Source: Actinomarinicola tropica
GTDB lineage: Bacteria; Actinomycetota; Acidimicrobiia; Acidimicrobiales; SKKL01
Direction: 5' to 3'
Length of the DNA stretch: 64,000 bases
Assembly: GCF_009650215.1 (NCBI RefSeq)
Contig: NZ_CP045851.1
Location: forward strand, 1,713,189 to 1,777,188
Both the position numbers and the translations under genes were made by a program. Below the pieces are notes generated by a model. It saw nothing but the letters and a program-made list of their open reading frames with translations. It ran no database searches and was not told where the DNA came from. Below are positions 16,997-25,458 of this stretch, in pieces. The number at the start of each line of letters is the position of its first letter. Position 1 is the first letter of the stretch.

Positions 16997-17521
16997 ATGA
17001 CCGAGGAGCACGAGGCCGGGCCGCTGGACGACGCCGAGGTCCGCGACGAGCTGCCGGAGGACCTCCAGCCGAGCGCCTTCGTCGGCCCCTACATCTTCCC
17101 GAACAACAACCGGCGGAGGATCCCCGGGGTCCTCTACCTGATCCTCGGCGCCGCGTGCGCGGCGCTCTGGGCCGTCGCCTCGGACGAGTCGCCGCTCGTC
17201 AACGGGGGCACCCTCCTCGCCGCGGTCCTGCTCGGGCTCATCGGGGCGTACCACCTCGTCGCGGGCTGGAACCTCGACGTCGACGAGCGCGACGCCCTCG
17301 TCGCCGCGACGAGCGCGGTCGGCTTCCCAGTCGGCCACGCCTCGGCCCAGATGGGGTGGCGCGGGTACCTCAGCCGGCCCACGTGGCGGATCCTGCTCTA
17401 CTCGGCCGAGATGCCGCCCCGGCAGCGTGGCCTCGTCCTCGTCGACGGGGTGGACGGGCAGGTCCTCGAGTACTTCACCGAGGACAACCCCGAGGACTGG
17501 TCGGACCTGTCCGACGCCTGA
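16997..17521 (+). CDS. Two-helix membrane protein of unknown function
   Basis: I do not recognise this 174-residue protein. An acidic N-terminus (residues 1-35) is followed by two hydrophobic segments (about 47-62 and 70-90), then a soluble C-terminal half with GWRGYLSRPTWRILLYSAE and LVLVDGVDGQVLEYF, which looks like a small alpha/beta domain. It lies between the HIT gene and pgsA, where mycobacteria have nothing, so it belongs to the accessory insert. Confidence 0.7.
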   Translation: MTEEHEAGPLDDAEVRDELPEDLQPSAFVGPYIFPNNNRRRIPGVLYLILGAACAALWAVASDESPLVNGGTLLAAVLLGLIGAYHLVAGWNLDVDERDALVAATSAVGFPVGHASAQMGWRGYLSRPTWRILLYSAEMPPRQRGLVLVDGVDGQVLEYFTEDNPEDWSDLSDA

Positions 17522-17535
17522 TCCGCCGCGGTGGA

Positions 17536-18090
17536 TCAGCTGCGGGGTCGTCCCCGCACCGCCCGCAGCACCTTGTCGACCTCGCGTATCCACACGACGA
17601 CCGGGGCCACGCTGGTCTGCAGCAGCTGGAGGGGGGTCGTCGTCCCTCCGTCGTCGACGGGCAGCGTCGCCGTCCACCGCTCCGGATCGGCGTCGTCGAC
17701 CACCTCTGCGAGGCGCGTCGACGACGCATCCAGCCGCCCGAGCGCGTCCTCCATGGTCCCGGAGCCGCCCGACGGCACCTGCGACGGTGTCGCCGTGAGG
17801 TGCGAGGGGACGGCGGTGTCGGTGACGAGGGCTCGGGTCAGCACGTCGTGGGCATCGGCCAGGCGATCGGCCGCCGCCGTCACGACGTCGGTCGCCGACC
17901 ACCCGTCCGGTCCCGGCCGCCTCGCCATCTCCTCGAGCGCCGCCTCGTCGGGTTCGCCGTCGAGGTCGGTGGCGGCGGTGCGTGCTGCGTCGCGGTACCG
18001 CCGGGGGAAGGAGCGCAGCGCAGCTGCGGCATCGCCGGGCTGCATGGACGACAGATCGATCTCGGGCACGTGCGCCTCCTGGGCCATCAT
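17536..18090 (-). CDS. DinB-like / TIGR03083-type four-helix protein
   Basis: A 184-residue, mostly helical protein. GPDGWSATDVVTAAADRLADAHDVL resembles the conserved helix of DinB/mycothiol-dependent maleylpyruvate-isomerase-like proteins, and PLQLLQTSVAPVVVWIREVD resembles their last helix. The three metal-binding histidines of active DinB-fold thiol transferases are not clearly present: only one His, in ADAHDV, is well placed. It may therefore be a non-catalytic member. ATG 18090 is the most likely start. It is divergent from the VOC gene across 79 bp. Confidence 0.6.
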   Translation of the reverse strand: MMAQEAHVPEIDLSSMQPGDAAAALRSFPRRYRDAARTAATDLDGEPDEAALEEMARRPGPDGWSATDVVTAAADRLADAHDVLTRALVTDTAVPSHLTATPSQVPSGGSGTMEDALGRLDASSTRLAEVVDDADPERWTATLPVDDGGTTTPLQLLQTSVAPVVVWIREVDKVLRAVRGRPRS

Positions 18091-18169
18091 CGGGAGCGGC
18101 GGGACCTCGTGCTCCTGCCACGCGGGCGAGGGTGCCACGCTCGCGGCCACGACCCAGCGAGGAGCATCG

Positions 18170-18553
18170 ATGCCCAGCCCCACGTTCACCCCCGGGACCA
18201 ACCTGGCGATGAAGATCCCGCGCGCCACCTACGACCGGACGGTGGCGTTCTACCGCGACGTGCTCGGCTTCGAGGTGGCCGAGGTGGTCGACAGCGGTGC
18301 ACCGACCGTGTCGGCGTCCCACACCGTGCGCTTCGGTGCGGTCACCCTCTGGCTCGACCGGGTCGACAACTACACCGGCCCCGAGCTGTGGCTCGAGGTG
18401 CGAACCGACGATCTCGCCGCCGCCCGGGGCCGGCTGGCCGAGGCGGGCATCGAGCCGTGCGACGAGGTCGAGCCCCTCGAGGGCCAAGGCGAGACCTCGC
18501 ACTGGATCGCCAACCCCGCCGGTGTGATCCACCTGCTCGCCGGCAACGGCTGA
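18170..18553 (+). CDS. VOC (glyoxalase/bleomycin-resistance) family protein
   Basis: A 127-residue single VOC module with two beta-alpha-beta-beta-beta repeats: TYDRTVAFYRDVLGFEV in the first, and DDLAAARGRLAEAGIEP with WIANPAGVIHLLAG in the second. Members bind metals and act as glyoxalases, dioxygenases or antibiotic-binding proteins; the substrate is unknown here. GAGGAGC at 18159-18165 precedes ATG 18170. Confidence 0.8.
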   Translation: MPSPTFTPGTNLAMKIPRATYDRTVAFYRDVLGFEVAEVVDSGAPTVSASHTVRFGAVTLWLDRVDNYTGPELWLEVRTDDLAAARGRLAEAGIEPCDEVEPLEGQGETSHWIANPAGVIHLLAGNG

Positions 18554-18591
18554 CGCGGCAGCGGGTGCGTCGTCGGGCAGAGGTGCGCTGG

Positions 18592-18597
18592 TACCCT
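18592..18597 (+). promoter_or_regulatory. -10 box TACCCT of pgsA (leadered)
   Basis: GGTACCCT lies 29 nt before the pgsA ATG. GAGGAG at 18615-18620 gives a normal ribosome binding site, so this transcript has a short leader. Confidence 0.5.
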
Positions 18598-18626
18598 GCT
18601 CGCGACAGCAAGCAGAGGAGTCGTCC

Positions 18627-19322
18627 ATGTTCGATGGACACTGGCGGACCAACTTCGAGCGCGGCCTGCGCCCCATCGGCATCGGCCTGCGCCGCACCGG
18701 CCTGCAGGCCGATCATCTCACCGGGCTCGGCATCGGCATGGCCGTCGCCTCCGCGGTGGCGATCGGCGCGGGCGCCCTCCGGGGTGGCCTCGTCCTGCTC
18801 ATCCTCACCGGGCTCTGCGACTTCCTCGACGGAGCGCTCGCCAAGGCGTCCGGCATCACGAACTCCCGGCGGGGGGCGTTCTTCGACTCCGTCACCGACC
18901 GGCTCACCGACGCTCTGCTCTTCGGCGGCGTGGCCTGGTACCTGGCCACGACCCGCCCCGGCCTGCTCCCGCTCCTCCCGATGGCGCTCCTCGGCGCGGC
19001 CTCGCTCGTCTCCTACCAGCGGGCCAAGGCGGAGTCGCTCGGCTTCGACGCGCGCGGCGGCCTCATGGAGCGCGCCGAGCGGTTCATCTTCCTGGGCGTC
19101 GCCCTGCTCTTCAACGAGGCGCTCATCGCGATCCTGTGGGTCATGCTCGCCCTCACCGTCATCACCGCAGGGCAGCGCTTCGTGAAGGTCTGGCGGCAGG
19201 CGGAGCGGCCCGAGCCGCTGCCCGTGCCGGTCCGCACCCGCACCGCGGCCCGCCGCCGCACCACCCGGCCGGTGAGCCAGACGTGGCGGGAGCGGGCGCG
19301 GACCCGCCAGCGCAACCGTTGA
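18627..19322 (+). CDS. pgsA: CDP-alcohol phosphatidyltransferase (phosphatidylinositol-phosphate synthase type)
   Basis: A 231-residue integral membrane enzyme. The active-site motif runs DFLDGALAK (residues about 69-77), then a G and the FFDSVTD pair, matching DxxDGxxAR...GxxxDxxxD except that the Arg after Ala is Lys. Five or six hydrophobic helices follow. By position before the acyltransferase and pimA it should make phosphatidylinositol phosphate from CDP-diacylglycerol and inositol phosphate. A plain phosphatidylglycerophosphate synthase is less likely in this context. The Arg/Pro-rich tail is probably cytoplasmic. Confidence 0.86.
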   Translation: MFDGHWRTNFERGLRPIGIGLRRTGLQADHLTGLGIGMAVASAVAIGAGALRGGLVLLILTGLCDFLDGALAKASGITNSRRGAFFDSVTDRLTDALLFGGVAWYLATTRPGLLPLLPMALLGAASLVSYQRAKAESLGFDARGGLMERAERFIFLGVALLFNEALIAILWVMLALTVITAGQRFVKVWRQAERPEPLPVPVRTRTAARRRTTRPVSQTWRERARTRQRNR

Positions 19323-19344
19323 CCACGGGCCGACCGGGCCGACG

Positions 19345-20235
19345 GTGAGCCGTCCGCCCGTCGTCCAGCTCTACCGGGCCGGCGCCGCCCTCGCCCGTGC
19401 CGTCCCCGCGCCGGTCGCCCGCGGCGTGGCACGCACCGGCGGGACCGTCGCCTCGCGTGCGCTGCACGACCGCCGCGCCCAGGTCGAGCGCAACCTGCGC
19501 CGGGTCGACCCGTCGCTCTCGGGGCGCCACCTGCGGCGCGCCGTCGATGCCACCTTCGCCAGCTACGGCCGGTACTGGGCGGAGTCGTTCCGCCTCACGG
19601 GCCTCGACGCCGGTCACATCGACCGCGGCTTCTCCTACACCGGCTACGACCACGTCGTCGCGGCCCGCGAGCAGGGGAGCGGCGTCATCATCGCCCTGCC
19701 GCACCTGGGCGGGTGGGAGTGGGCGGCGTTCTGGCTCGCCGCCATCGAGGACGTCCCCGTCACCGCCGTCGTCGAGGCGCTCGAGCCTCCGGAGCTGTTC
19801 GAGTGGTTCGTCGACTTCCGCCGTGCCCTCGGCATGAACGTCGTGCCGCTCGGCCCCGCGGCCGGCGGCGAGGTGCTGCGGGCCCTGAAGGCGGGCCATG
19901 CCGTGTGCCTCCTGTCCGACCGCGACATCGGTGGTGGTGGGGTCGAGGTCGAGCTGTTCGGGGAGCGGACGACGCTGCCCGCTGGTCCGGCCACCCTCGC
20001 GCTCCGCACCGGGGCGCCGATCCTGCCGACCGCGATCTACTTCGACGGCGATCTGCACCGCGCGCGGGTCGACCCCCCGCTCGCGGTCGAGCGCCGGGGC
20101 TCCCTGCGGGACGACGTCGCGCGCGTCACCCAGGACCTCGCCCACGCGCTCGAGGACCTGATCCGGGCCGCGCCGGAGCAGTGGCACCTGATGCAGCCCA
20201 ACTGGCCCAGCGACCGCGCCGACCTCGGGCACTAG
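19345..20235 (+). CDS. Phosphatidylinositol mannoside acyltransferase (LpxL/HtrB family)
   Basis: A 296-residue lysophospholipid-acyltransferase-fold protein. HLGGWE is the HX4E catalytic motif, LLSDRDIGGGGVEVELFG follows at the expected distance, and a membrane-associated N-terminus precedes. In mycobacteria the gene in this slot (PatA) acylates the mannose of PIM. GTG 19345 follows pgsA by 22 nt. Its TAG stop forms the start of the pimA -10 box. Confidence 0.85.
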   Translation: MSRPPVVQLYRAGAALARAVPAPVARGVARTGGTVASRALHDRRAQVERNLRRVDPSLSGRHLRRAVDATFASYGRYWAESFRLTGLDAGHIDRGFSYTGYDHVVAAREQGSGVIIALPHLGGWEWAAFWLAAIEDVPVTAVVEALEPPELFEWFVDFRRALGMNVVPLGPAAGGEVLRALKAGHAVCLLSDRDIGGGGVEVELFGERTTLPAGPATLALRTGAPILPTAIYFDGDLHRARVDPPLAVERRGSLRDDVARVTQDLAHALEDLIRAAPEQWHLMQPNWPSDRADLGH

Positions 20236-20238
20236 CGT
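20233..20238 (+). promoter_or_regulatory. -10 box TAGCGT of pimA, overlapping a stop codon
   Basis: TAGCGT ends 6 nt before GTG 20245. Its first three bases are the TAG stop codon of the acyltransferase gene. No Shine-Dalgarno is present, so pimA probably has its own leaderless message besides read-through. Confidence 0.55.
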
Positions 20239-20244
20239 GGGTCC

Positions 20245-21321
20245 GTGCGCGTCGGCCTGATCTGCCCCTACAGCCTGAGCGTGCCCGGTGGGGTCCAGTA
20301 CCAGGTGCTGGGGCTGGCGCGGGCGCTGCGCGGGCTCGGCCACGACGCACGCGTGCTCGCCCCGTGCGACGGACCGCCGCCCGACGCCGGCGTCACGCCG
20401 CTCGGCATGAGCATCCCCACGGCGGCGAACGGCTCGGTCGCCCCGATCGCACCCGACCCCGCCGCCCAGCTCCGCTTGATGCGGGCGCTGCGCGACGAGC
20501 GCTTCGACGTGCTCAACCTGCACGAGCCGCTCGTGCCCGGCCCCAACATGACCGCCTGCCTGTTCAAGAGCGAGCCCCTGGTCGGCACGTTCCACGCCGC
20601 TGGCCGGATCGGCGCCTACACCTGGGCCCGACCGGCGTTGGCGTGGTTGGCGACCCGCCTCGACCGCCGCGTCGTCGTGTCCGAGGACGCCCGTGACCTG
20701 GCGGAGACCGCGCTCGGCGGCACCTACGACCTCTTCTTCAACGGCATCGAGGTCGACCGGTTCGCGAAGGCGACCCCGTGGCCGACGGACGGTCCGACGA
20801 TCTTCTTCATCGGCCGCCACGAGCCGCGCAAGGGCCTGGCGGTGCTGCTCGAGGCCATGGCCGAGCTGCCCCCGGACGTGCGCCTGTGGGTGGGCGGCAC
20901 CGGACCGGACACCGACATGCTCCGGGCCCGCCACGCCGGCGACCCCCGCATCGAGTGGCTGGGACGCATCTCCGACGAGGAGAAGGCCCGACGCATCCGG
21001 GGCGCCAGCGCCTTCTGCACGCCCTCGCTCGGCGGCGAGTCGTTCGGCATCGTCCTCCTCGAGGGCATGGCGGCCCGCACCCCGGTCGTGGCCGCCGACC
21101 TGCCCGGCTACCGCAACGTGGCCCGGGCCGGGCGCGACGCGCTCCTGCCGCCTCCGGGCGACGTGGCGGCGCTGGCCCGTGCACTGCGCACCGTCCTCAC
21201 CGACGCCGACCGGGCGGCGTCGCTCGTCGAGTCCGGCATCGAGCGGGCCCAGCACTTCTCGATGGACGCCCTCGCCGCCCGCTACCTCGACCTGTTCGAC
21301 GAGGTCCTGGCCTCGCGCTGA
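20245..21321 (+). CDS. pimA: Phosphatidylinositol alpha-mannosyltransferase PimA
   Basis: A 358-residue GT4 glycosyltransferase. The N-terminal ICPYSLSVPGGVQYQVLGLA acceptor-binding start is nearly the mycobacterial one. NLHEPLVPG and FHAAGR follow, and FIGRHEPRKGL and PSLGGESFGIVLLEGMA form the GDP-mannose EX7E site. It adds the first mannose to phosphatidylinositol on the inner membrane face, using GDP-mannose. Context (pgsA, acyltransferase) supports this strongly. Confidence 0.92.
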   Translation: MRVGLICPYSLSVPGGVQYQVLGLARALRGLGHDARVLAPCDGPPPDAGVTPLGMSIPTAANGSVAPIAPDPAAQLRLMRALRDERFDVLNLHEPLVPGPNMTACLFKSEPLVGTFHAAGRIGAYTWARPALAWLATRLDRRVVVSEDARDLAETALGGTYDLFFNGIEVDRFAKATPWPTDGPTIFFIGRHEPRKGLAVLLEAMAELPPDVRLWVGGTGPDTDMLRARHAGDPRIEWLGRISDEEKARRIRGASAFCTPSLGGESFGIVLLEGMAARTPVVAADLPGYRNVARAGRDALLPPPGDVAALARALRTVLTDADRAASLVESGIERAQHFSMDALAARYLDLFDEVLASR

Positions 21322-21334
21322 GCGTCGTCGGGAC

Positions 21335-21350
21335 GGTGCACCGTGGCACC
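21335..21350 (+). terminator. Hairpin after pimA, no T-tract
   Basis: GGTGC (21335-21339) pairs with GCACC (21346-21350) around a 6-nt loop, between the pimA stop and the lemA promoter. It is a weak candidate because the stem is short and no T-run follows. Confidence 0.25.
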
Positions 21351-21363
21351 GGGGCGAGCCGCG

Positions 21364-21369
21364 TATGAT
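21364..21369 (+). promoter_or_regulatory. -10 box TATGAT of lemA (leadered)
   Basis: TATGAT is the most consensus-like box in the window. It lies 24 nt before ATG 21394, with GAGAGGAG in between as ribosome binding site. Confidence 0.55.
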
Positions 21370-21393
21370 CGTCGGGCCACCGAGAGGAGCTCC

Positions 21394-21945
21394 ATGGTCT
21401 ACTTCCTGATCATCCTGGTGATCGTCATCGCCCTCGTGGCGTTCGTGATCATCTCCTACAACTCGCTCGTCTCCCTGCGGAACCGCATCGAGAACGCCTG
21501 GGCCCAGATCGACGTGCAGCTGAAGCGCCGCTACGACCTGATCCCGAACCTGGTGGAGACGGTCAAGGGCTACGCCACCCACGAGCAGGAGACCCTCGAG
21601 CGCGTCATCCAGGCCCGCAACATGGCGGTGTCGGCCGAGGGCGTGCACCAGCAGGCCGAGGCCGAGAACGCGCTGAGCGGCGCCCTCAAGTCGATCTTCG
21701 CCCTGTCGGAGGCCTATCCCGACCTCAAGGCGAACCAGGGCTTCCTCCAGCTGCAGGAGGAGCTCACCGGCACCGAGGGGCGGATCGCCTACGCGCGGCA
21801 GTTCTACAACGACACCGTGTACAAGTACAACACCAAGATCCAGTCGTTCCCCTCGAACATCCTCGCCAACATGTTCTCGTTCTCCGAGCGCGAGTACTTC
21901 GAGACCGACGACGAGACCCGCGGCCCCGTCCAGGTCCAGTTCTGA
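21394..21945 (+). CDS. lemA: LemA family protein
   Basis: A 183-residue protein with one N-terminal membrane helix (residues 1-23) and a LemA four-helix domain: NSLVSLRNRIENAWAQID, QLKRRYDLIPNLVETVKGY and RQFYNDTVYKYNT. LemA proteins are usually paired with an HtpX-like M48 protease or a TPM-domain protein. Here the partner gene follows directly, but it lacks the protease zinc ligands. The molecular role of LemA is not established. Confidence 0.92.
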   Translation: MVYFLIILVIVIALVAFVIISYNSLVSLRNRIENAWAQIDVQLKRRYDLIPNLVETVKGYATHEQETLERVIQARNMAVSAEGVHQQAEAENALSGALKSIFALSEAYPDLKANQGFLQLQEELTGTEGRIAYARQFYNDTVYKYNTKIQSFPSNILANMFSFSEREYFETDDETRGPVQVQF

Positions 21946-21959
21946 GACCGAGCACCACC

Positions 21960-22715
21960 CTGTCCGAGCACCTCACCGACCACGACCGCCGGGCGCGCAC
22001 GCTGCACCTCGGCGCCATCGCCGCCGCGGCCCTCGTCGGGGCCGTGGTCCTCGGCGTCCTCGGCGCGCTGCTGGGGGCGTGGTGGCTCGGCGCGCTCGTC
22101 GGGGCGGTCGCCGGTGGCGCCGCCGTGGCGTGGTGGCTGGCCGGCACCTCCGAGCGCGTCCTCCAGGCCGTCGACGCCGTGCCCGTCCCGTCGGGGGAGC
22201 AGCCGCGCCTGCGGAACCTCGTCGACGGGCTGTGCGCCACGAGCGGACTGCCCGTGCCGGCGCTGTCGATCATCGACGTCGATGCCGCCAACTCCCTCGC
22301 CGTCGGCACGTCCCCCGACGACACGACCCTCGTCCTCACCCGCGGGCTGCTCGACCGCCTCGACCGCATCGAGCTCGAGGGCGTCGTCGCACGCGAGCTC
22401 GCCCGCGTCCGGCGGGGCGAGGTCGCCCTCGCCACCTTGCTCGTCCCCCTGGGATCGATCGCACCGGGCCTGCTCGCCCGGTTCCTGCCGGACCGCTACG
22501 ACGTGCGGGCCGACATCGAGGCCGTCGGCCTCACCCGCTACCCGCCCGGGCTGACCCGGGCCCTCGAGAAGACGGGCACCGCCAGCGCGGTGCCCCACGT
22601 GCCGCGATCGACCAGCCACCTGTGGCTCGACGATCCGTCCCCGACGGGCGGCGAACCGCCCGCCACCGCCCACTCACCGATCGAGGAGCGCATCGCGACG
22701 CTCCAGGAGCTCTGA
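21960..22715 (+). CDS. M48-family (HtpX-like) protein with degenerate active site
   Basis: Two N-terminal hydrophobic segments (about residues 18-60) precede an M48-like domain. SIIDVDAANSLAVGT and TLVLTRGLLDRLDRIELEGVVA match the region before HExxH, and LTRYPPGLTRALEK matches the region after the third ligand. The zinc motif itself reads RELAR (145-149) where active members have HELxH, and the ExxxD motif reads DVRAD (181-185). Both zinc His are Arg, so proteolysis is unlikely. No ATG/GTG opens the homologous N-terminus: CTG 21960 is assumed, and GTG 22044 is the first standard start, cutting off the first helix. Confidence 0.68.
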   Translation: MSEHLTDHDRRARTLHLGAIAAAALVGAVVLGVLGALLGAWWLGALVGAVAGGAAVAWWLAGTSERVLQAVDAVPVPSGEQPRLRNLVDGLCATSGLPVPALSIIDVDAANSLAVGTSPDDTTLVLTRGLLDRLDRIELEGVVARELARVRRGEVALATLLVPLGSIAPGLLARFLPDRYDVRADIEAVGLTRYPPGLTRALEKTGTASAVPHVPRSTSHLWLDDPSPTGGEPPATAHSPIEERIATLQEL

Positions 22716-22720
22716 CGCAG

Positions 22721-23818
22721 TTGCCCACCCGACCGCTTCGACGGGCGACGACCCTCGTCGCCCTCGTCCTCAGCCTCGCCCTGCTCGCCGTCGCCTGCGG
22801 CGGTGACGACGACGAGAGCGCCTCTACCACGACGGCGCCGTCGACGACGACCACCGAGGCCACCACGACCACCACGGAGCCGCCGCCGGTGATGCAGCTC
22901 ACCGGCCTGCCCGTCCCCGATGGCGACGAGCTGGCACCGCTGCGCACGGCGATGATCGTCAAGATCGACAACAACAACTCCAACGCCCGTCCCCAGCGGG
23001 GCATCACCACCGCCGACGTGGTGATCGAGGAGGCGGTCGAGGGCAACGAGAGCCGCTTCTTCGCGATCTTCCACACCAACCTCACCGACCCGGTGGGGCC
23101 GGTGCGCTCGGCCCGCACCTCGGACATCGACCTGATGCCGATGTTCGGGCGTCCGACGTTCTCCAGCTCCGGTGGCAACGCCGGCACGATGGGATCGATC
23201 CGCGACAACGACGTCGCCGTCGTGGCCGGGCACGACTCGCCCTTCGGCAGCTTCTTCTTCCGTCTCAACAACGACGGCGACATCCGCCGCCGGGGGCCGC
23301 ACAACCTGTTCGTCAACCTCAGCGAGCTGTACGCCGCCGCGGCGGACCAGGGCAGCTCGCCGCCGCCGTTCGCCACCTGGCGCGGCGCCGACGACGCCCT
23401 GCCCGAGACCGCGCTGCCCACCTTCGGTGTCGACATCACCTTCGGGCAGAACCCCATCCAGTGGGTGTGGGACGAGCCGGCCGGCGGCTTCCTCCGCTGG
23501 CAGCGGGGCACGCCGCACGTCGACCCCGACGGCACGCAGGTGAACGCGGACAACGTGCTGCTGCTCATGACCCCGTACGCGGTGAGCCCGTTCGACGCCA
23601 CGTCGCCGGAGGCCCGCAGCGTCGGCAGCGGCGAGGGCTGGGTGCTGACGGCGGGCCAGGCCATCCACGGCACCTGGACGCGCGAGACCCGGGAGGCCAC
23701 CTACACGTTCACCGACGACGAGGGCAACGTGGTCCCGCTGACGCCGGGCCAGACCTGGGTCGAGCTGCTGAAGCCCCAGAACCCGCCGTCGTTCCTCGAG
23801 GCCGATCCGCGGGGCTGA
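22721..23818 (+). CDS. DUF3048 domain lipoprotein
   Basis: A 365-residue predicted lipoprotein: signal [15 protein letters not shown] with the lipobox Cys, a Thr-rich linker (about residues 35-60), then a DUF3048 region with [27 protein letters not shown] and [23 protein letters not shown]. The C-terminal part has [13 protein letters not shown] and [10 protein letters not shown]. Function is unknown; homologues include YerB. TTG 22721 is the only start that keeps a whole signal peptide, and AGGAG lies about 12 nt upstream. Confidence 0.83.
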   Translation: MPTRPLRRATTLVALVLSLALLAVACGGDDDESASTTTAPSTTTTEATTTTTEPPPVMQLTGLPVPDGDELAPLRTAMIVKIDNNNSNARPQRGITTADVVIEEAVEGNESRFFAIFHTNLTDPVGPVRSARTSDIDLMPMFGRPTFSSSGGNAGTMGSIRDNDVAVVAGHDSPFGSFFFRLNNDGDIRRRGPHNLFVNLSELYAAAADQGSSPPPFATWRGADDALPETALPTFGVDITFGQNPIQWVWDEPAGGFLRWQRGTPHVDPDGTQVNADNVLLLMTPYAVSPFDATSPEARSVGSGEGWVLTAGQAIHGTWTRETREATYTFTDDEGNVVPLTPGQTWVELLKPQNPPSFLEADPRG

Positions 23819-23881
23819 ACCCGGGCGCGAGGCCCCCCGTCCCGTCCCTGCTACCCGCTGGGGACATCCGACCCGGAGCCC

Positions 23882-23887
23882 TACACT
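23882..23887 (+). promoter_or_regulatory. -10 box TACACT of pdxS
   Basis: TACACT ends 7 nt before the pdxS ATG. There is no room for a Shine-Dalgarno sequence. Confidence 0.5.
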
Positions 23888-23894
23888 GAGCGAC

Positions 23895-24797
23895 ATGTCG
23901 AACGCTTCCCCCGCCGCCGGCCGCGAGACCGGTACCCAGCTCGTCAAGCGTGGCTTGGCCGAGATGCTGAAGGGCGGCGTCATCATGGACGTCGTCGACC
24001 CCGAGCAGGCGAAGATCGCCGAGGACGCCGGCGCGGTGGCGGTCATGGCGCTCGAGCGCGTCCCCTCCGACATCCGCCGTGACGGCGGCGTCGCCCGCAT
24101 GAGCGACCCGGAGATGATCGAGGGCATCAAGGAGGCCGTCACCATCCCGGTGATGGCCAAGGCCCGCATCGGCCACTTCGTCGAGGCGCAGATCCTCGAG
24201 TCCCTCGGCGTCGACTACGTCGACGAGTCCGAGGTGCTCACCCCGGCCGACGAGGTCCACCACATCGACAAGTGGGCCTTCACCGTCCCGTTCGTGTGCG
24301 GCGCCACCAACCTCGGCGAGGCCCTGCGGCGCATCTCCGAGGGCGCCTGCATGATCCGCTCCAAGGGCGAGGCCGGCACCGGCAACATCGTCGAGGCCGT
24401 GCGCCACCTCCGCCAGATCCTCGGCGACATCCGCAAGATCACCCAGGCCGACGCCGCCGAGCAGTTCGAGTGGGCCAAGCAGCTCCAGGCCCCCCTGCCG
24501 CTCGTCCAGGAGATCCACGAGACGGGCCGCCTCCCGGTGCCGATGTTCTGCGCCGGCGGCATCGCCACCCCGGCCGACGCTGCGCTGGTCATGCAGCTGG
24601 GCGCCGAGGCCGTCTTCGTCGGTTCGGGCATCTTCAAGTCGAGCGACCCCGCCGGCATGGCCAAGGCCGTGGTCGAGGCGACGCTCAACTACCAGGACCC
24701 GCAGATCCTCGCCAAGGTCTCTCGGGGCCTGGGCAAGGCCATGCCGGGCCTCGAGATCGGTGGGCTGGAGACCAAGCTCGCCGACCGCGGCTGGTAG
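23895..24797 (+). CDS. pdxS: Pyridoxal 5'-phosphate synthase, synthase subunit PdxS
   Basis: A 300-residue (beta/alpha)8 enzyme of the PdxS/SNZ family. Landmarks are [20 protein letters not shown] with the catalytic Asp, [16 protein letters not shown] with the imine-forming Lys, and [14 protein letters not shown] at the phosphate loop. With PdxT it forms a 12+12 complex making PLP from ribose 5-phosphate, glyceraldehyde 3-phosphate and glutamine-derived ammonia. pdxT follows after 52 nt. Confidence 0.97.
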   Translation: MSNASPAAGRETGTQLVKRGLAEMLKGGVIMDVVDPEQAKIAEDAGAVAVMALERVPSDIRRDGGVARMSDPEMIEGIKEAVTIPVMAKARIGHFVEAQILESLGVDYVDESEVLTPADEVHHIDKWAFTVPFVCGATNLGEALRRISEGACMIRSKGEAGTGNIVEAVRHLRQILGDIRKITQADAAEQFEWAKQLQAPLPLVQEIHETGRLPVPMFCAGGIATPADAALVMQLGAEAVFVGSGIFKSSDPAGMAKAVVEATLNYQDPQILAKVSRGLGKAMPGLEIGGLETKLADRGW

Positions 24798-24849
24798 GTC
24801 GACGCCGTCGTGCCGTCGTCGTCCGCCGACTCGAGGCCTCCAGGGGCCG

Positions 24850-25458
24850 GTGAAGATCGGACTGCTGGCCCTGCAGGGGGCCGTCGAACCGCACGCCCGT
24901 AGCCTGGCGCGCCTCGGCGCGAGCACCCTCGAGGTCCGCCGCCCGGACCACCTCGCCGACGTCGACGCGCTCGTCCTGCCGGGTGGGGAGTCGACCACCA
25001 TCTCGATGCTCCTCGACCGCCAGGAGCTCCGCGCCCCGCTCGCAGAGCGTCTGGCGGCCGGCATGCCGGCGCTCGGGACGTGCGCCGGCATGATCCTCCT
25101 CGCGTCGGAGGTCCTCGACGGCCGTCCCGACCAGCGCAGCTTCGGCGCCATCGACCTCGCGGTGCGCCGCAACGGCTTCGGTCGCCAGGTCGACTCCTTC
25201 GAGGCCGACCTCGTGCTCGCCGCGCCGCCCGGTGCGGACCCGTTCCACGCCGTGTTCATCCGGGCACCGGTCGTCGAGCGCGTGGGCGACGAGGTCGAGG
25301 TGCTCGCCGCCGTCGACGGGTCCCCGGTGCTCTGCCGCCAGGGCAACGTCATCGTGTCGTCGTTCCACCCCGAGCTCTCCGACGACACCCGCATCCACCA
25401 GCTGCTCGTCGCCGCCGTGGAGGCGGGCGACGGCACCCGACCTCGAGAGGTGAGCTGA
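24850..25458 (+). CDS. pdxT: Pyridoxal 5'-phosphate synthase, glutaminase subunit PdxT
   Basis: A 202-residue class I glutamine amidotransferase. The N-terminal KIGLLALQGAVEPH, LPGGEST, the nucleophile in GTCAGM and SSFHPEL with the catalytic His are all present. It hydrolyses glutamine and passes ammonia to PdxS. GTG 24850 gives the standard start. The TGA stop overlaps the yebC ATG (TGATG). Confidence 0.95.
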   Translation: MKIGLLALQGAVEPHARSLARLGASTLEVRRPDHLADVDALVLPGGESTTISMLLDRQELRAPLAERLAAGMPALGTCAGMILLASEVLDGRPDQRSFGAIDLAVRRNGFGRQVDSFEADLVLAAPPGADPFHAVFIRAPVVERVGDEVEVLAAVDGSPVLCRQGNVIVSSFHPELSDDTRIHQLLVAAVEAGDGTRPREVS

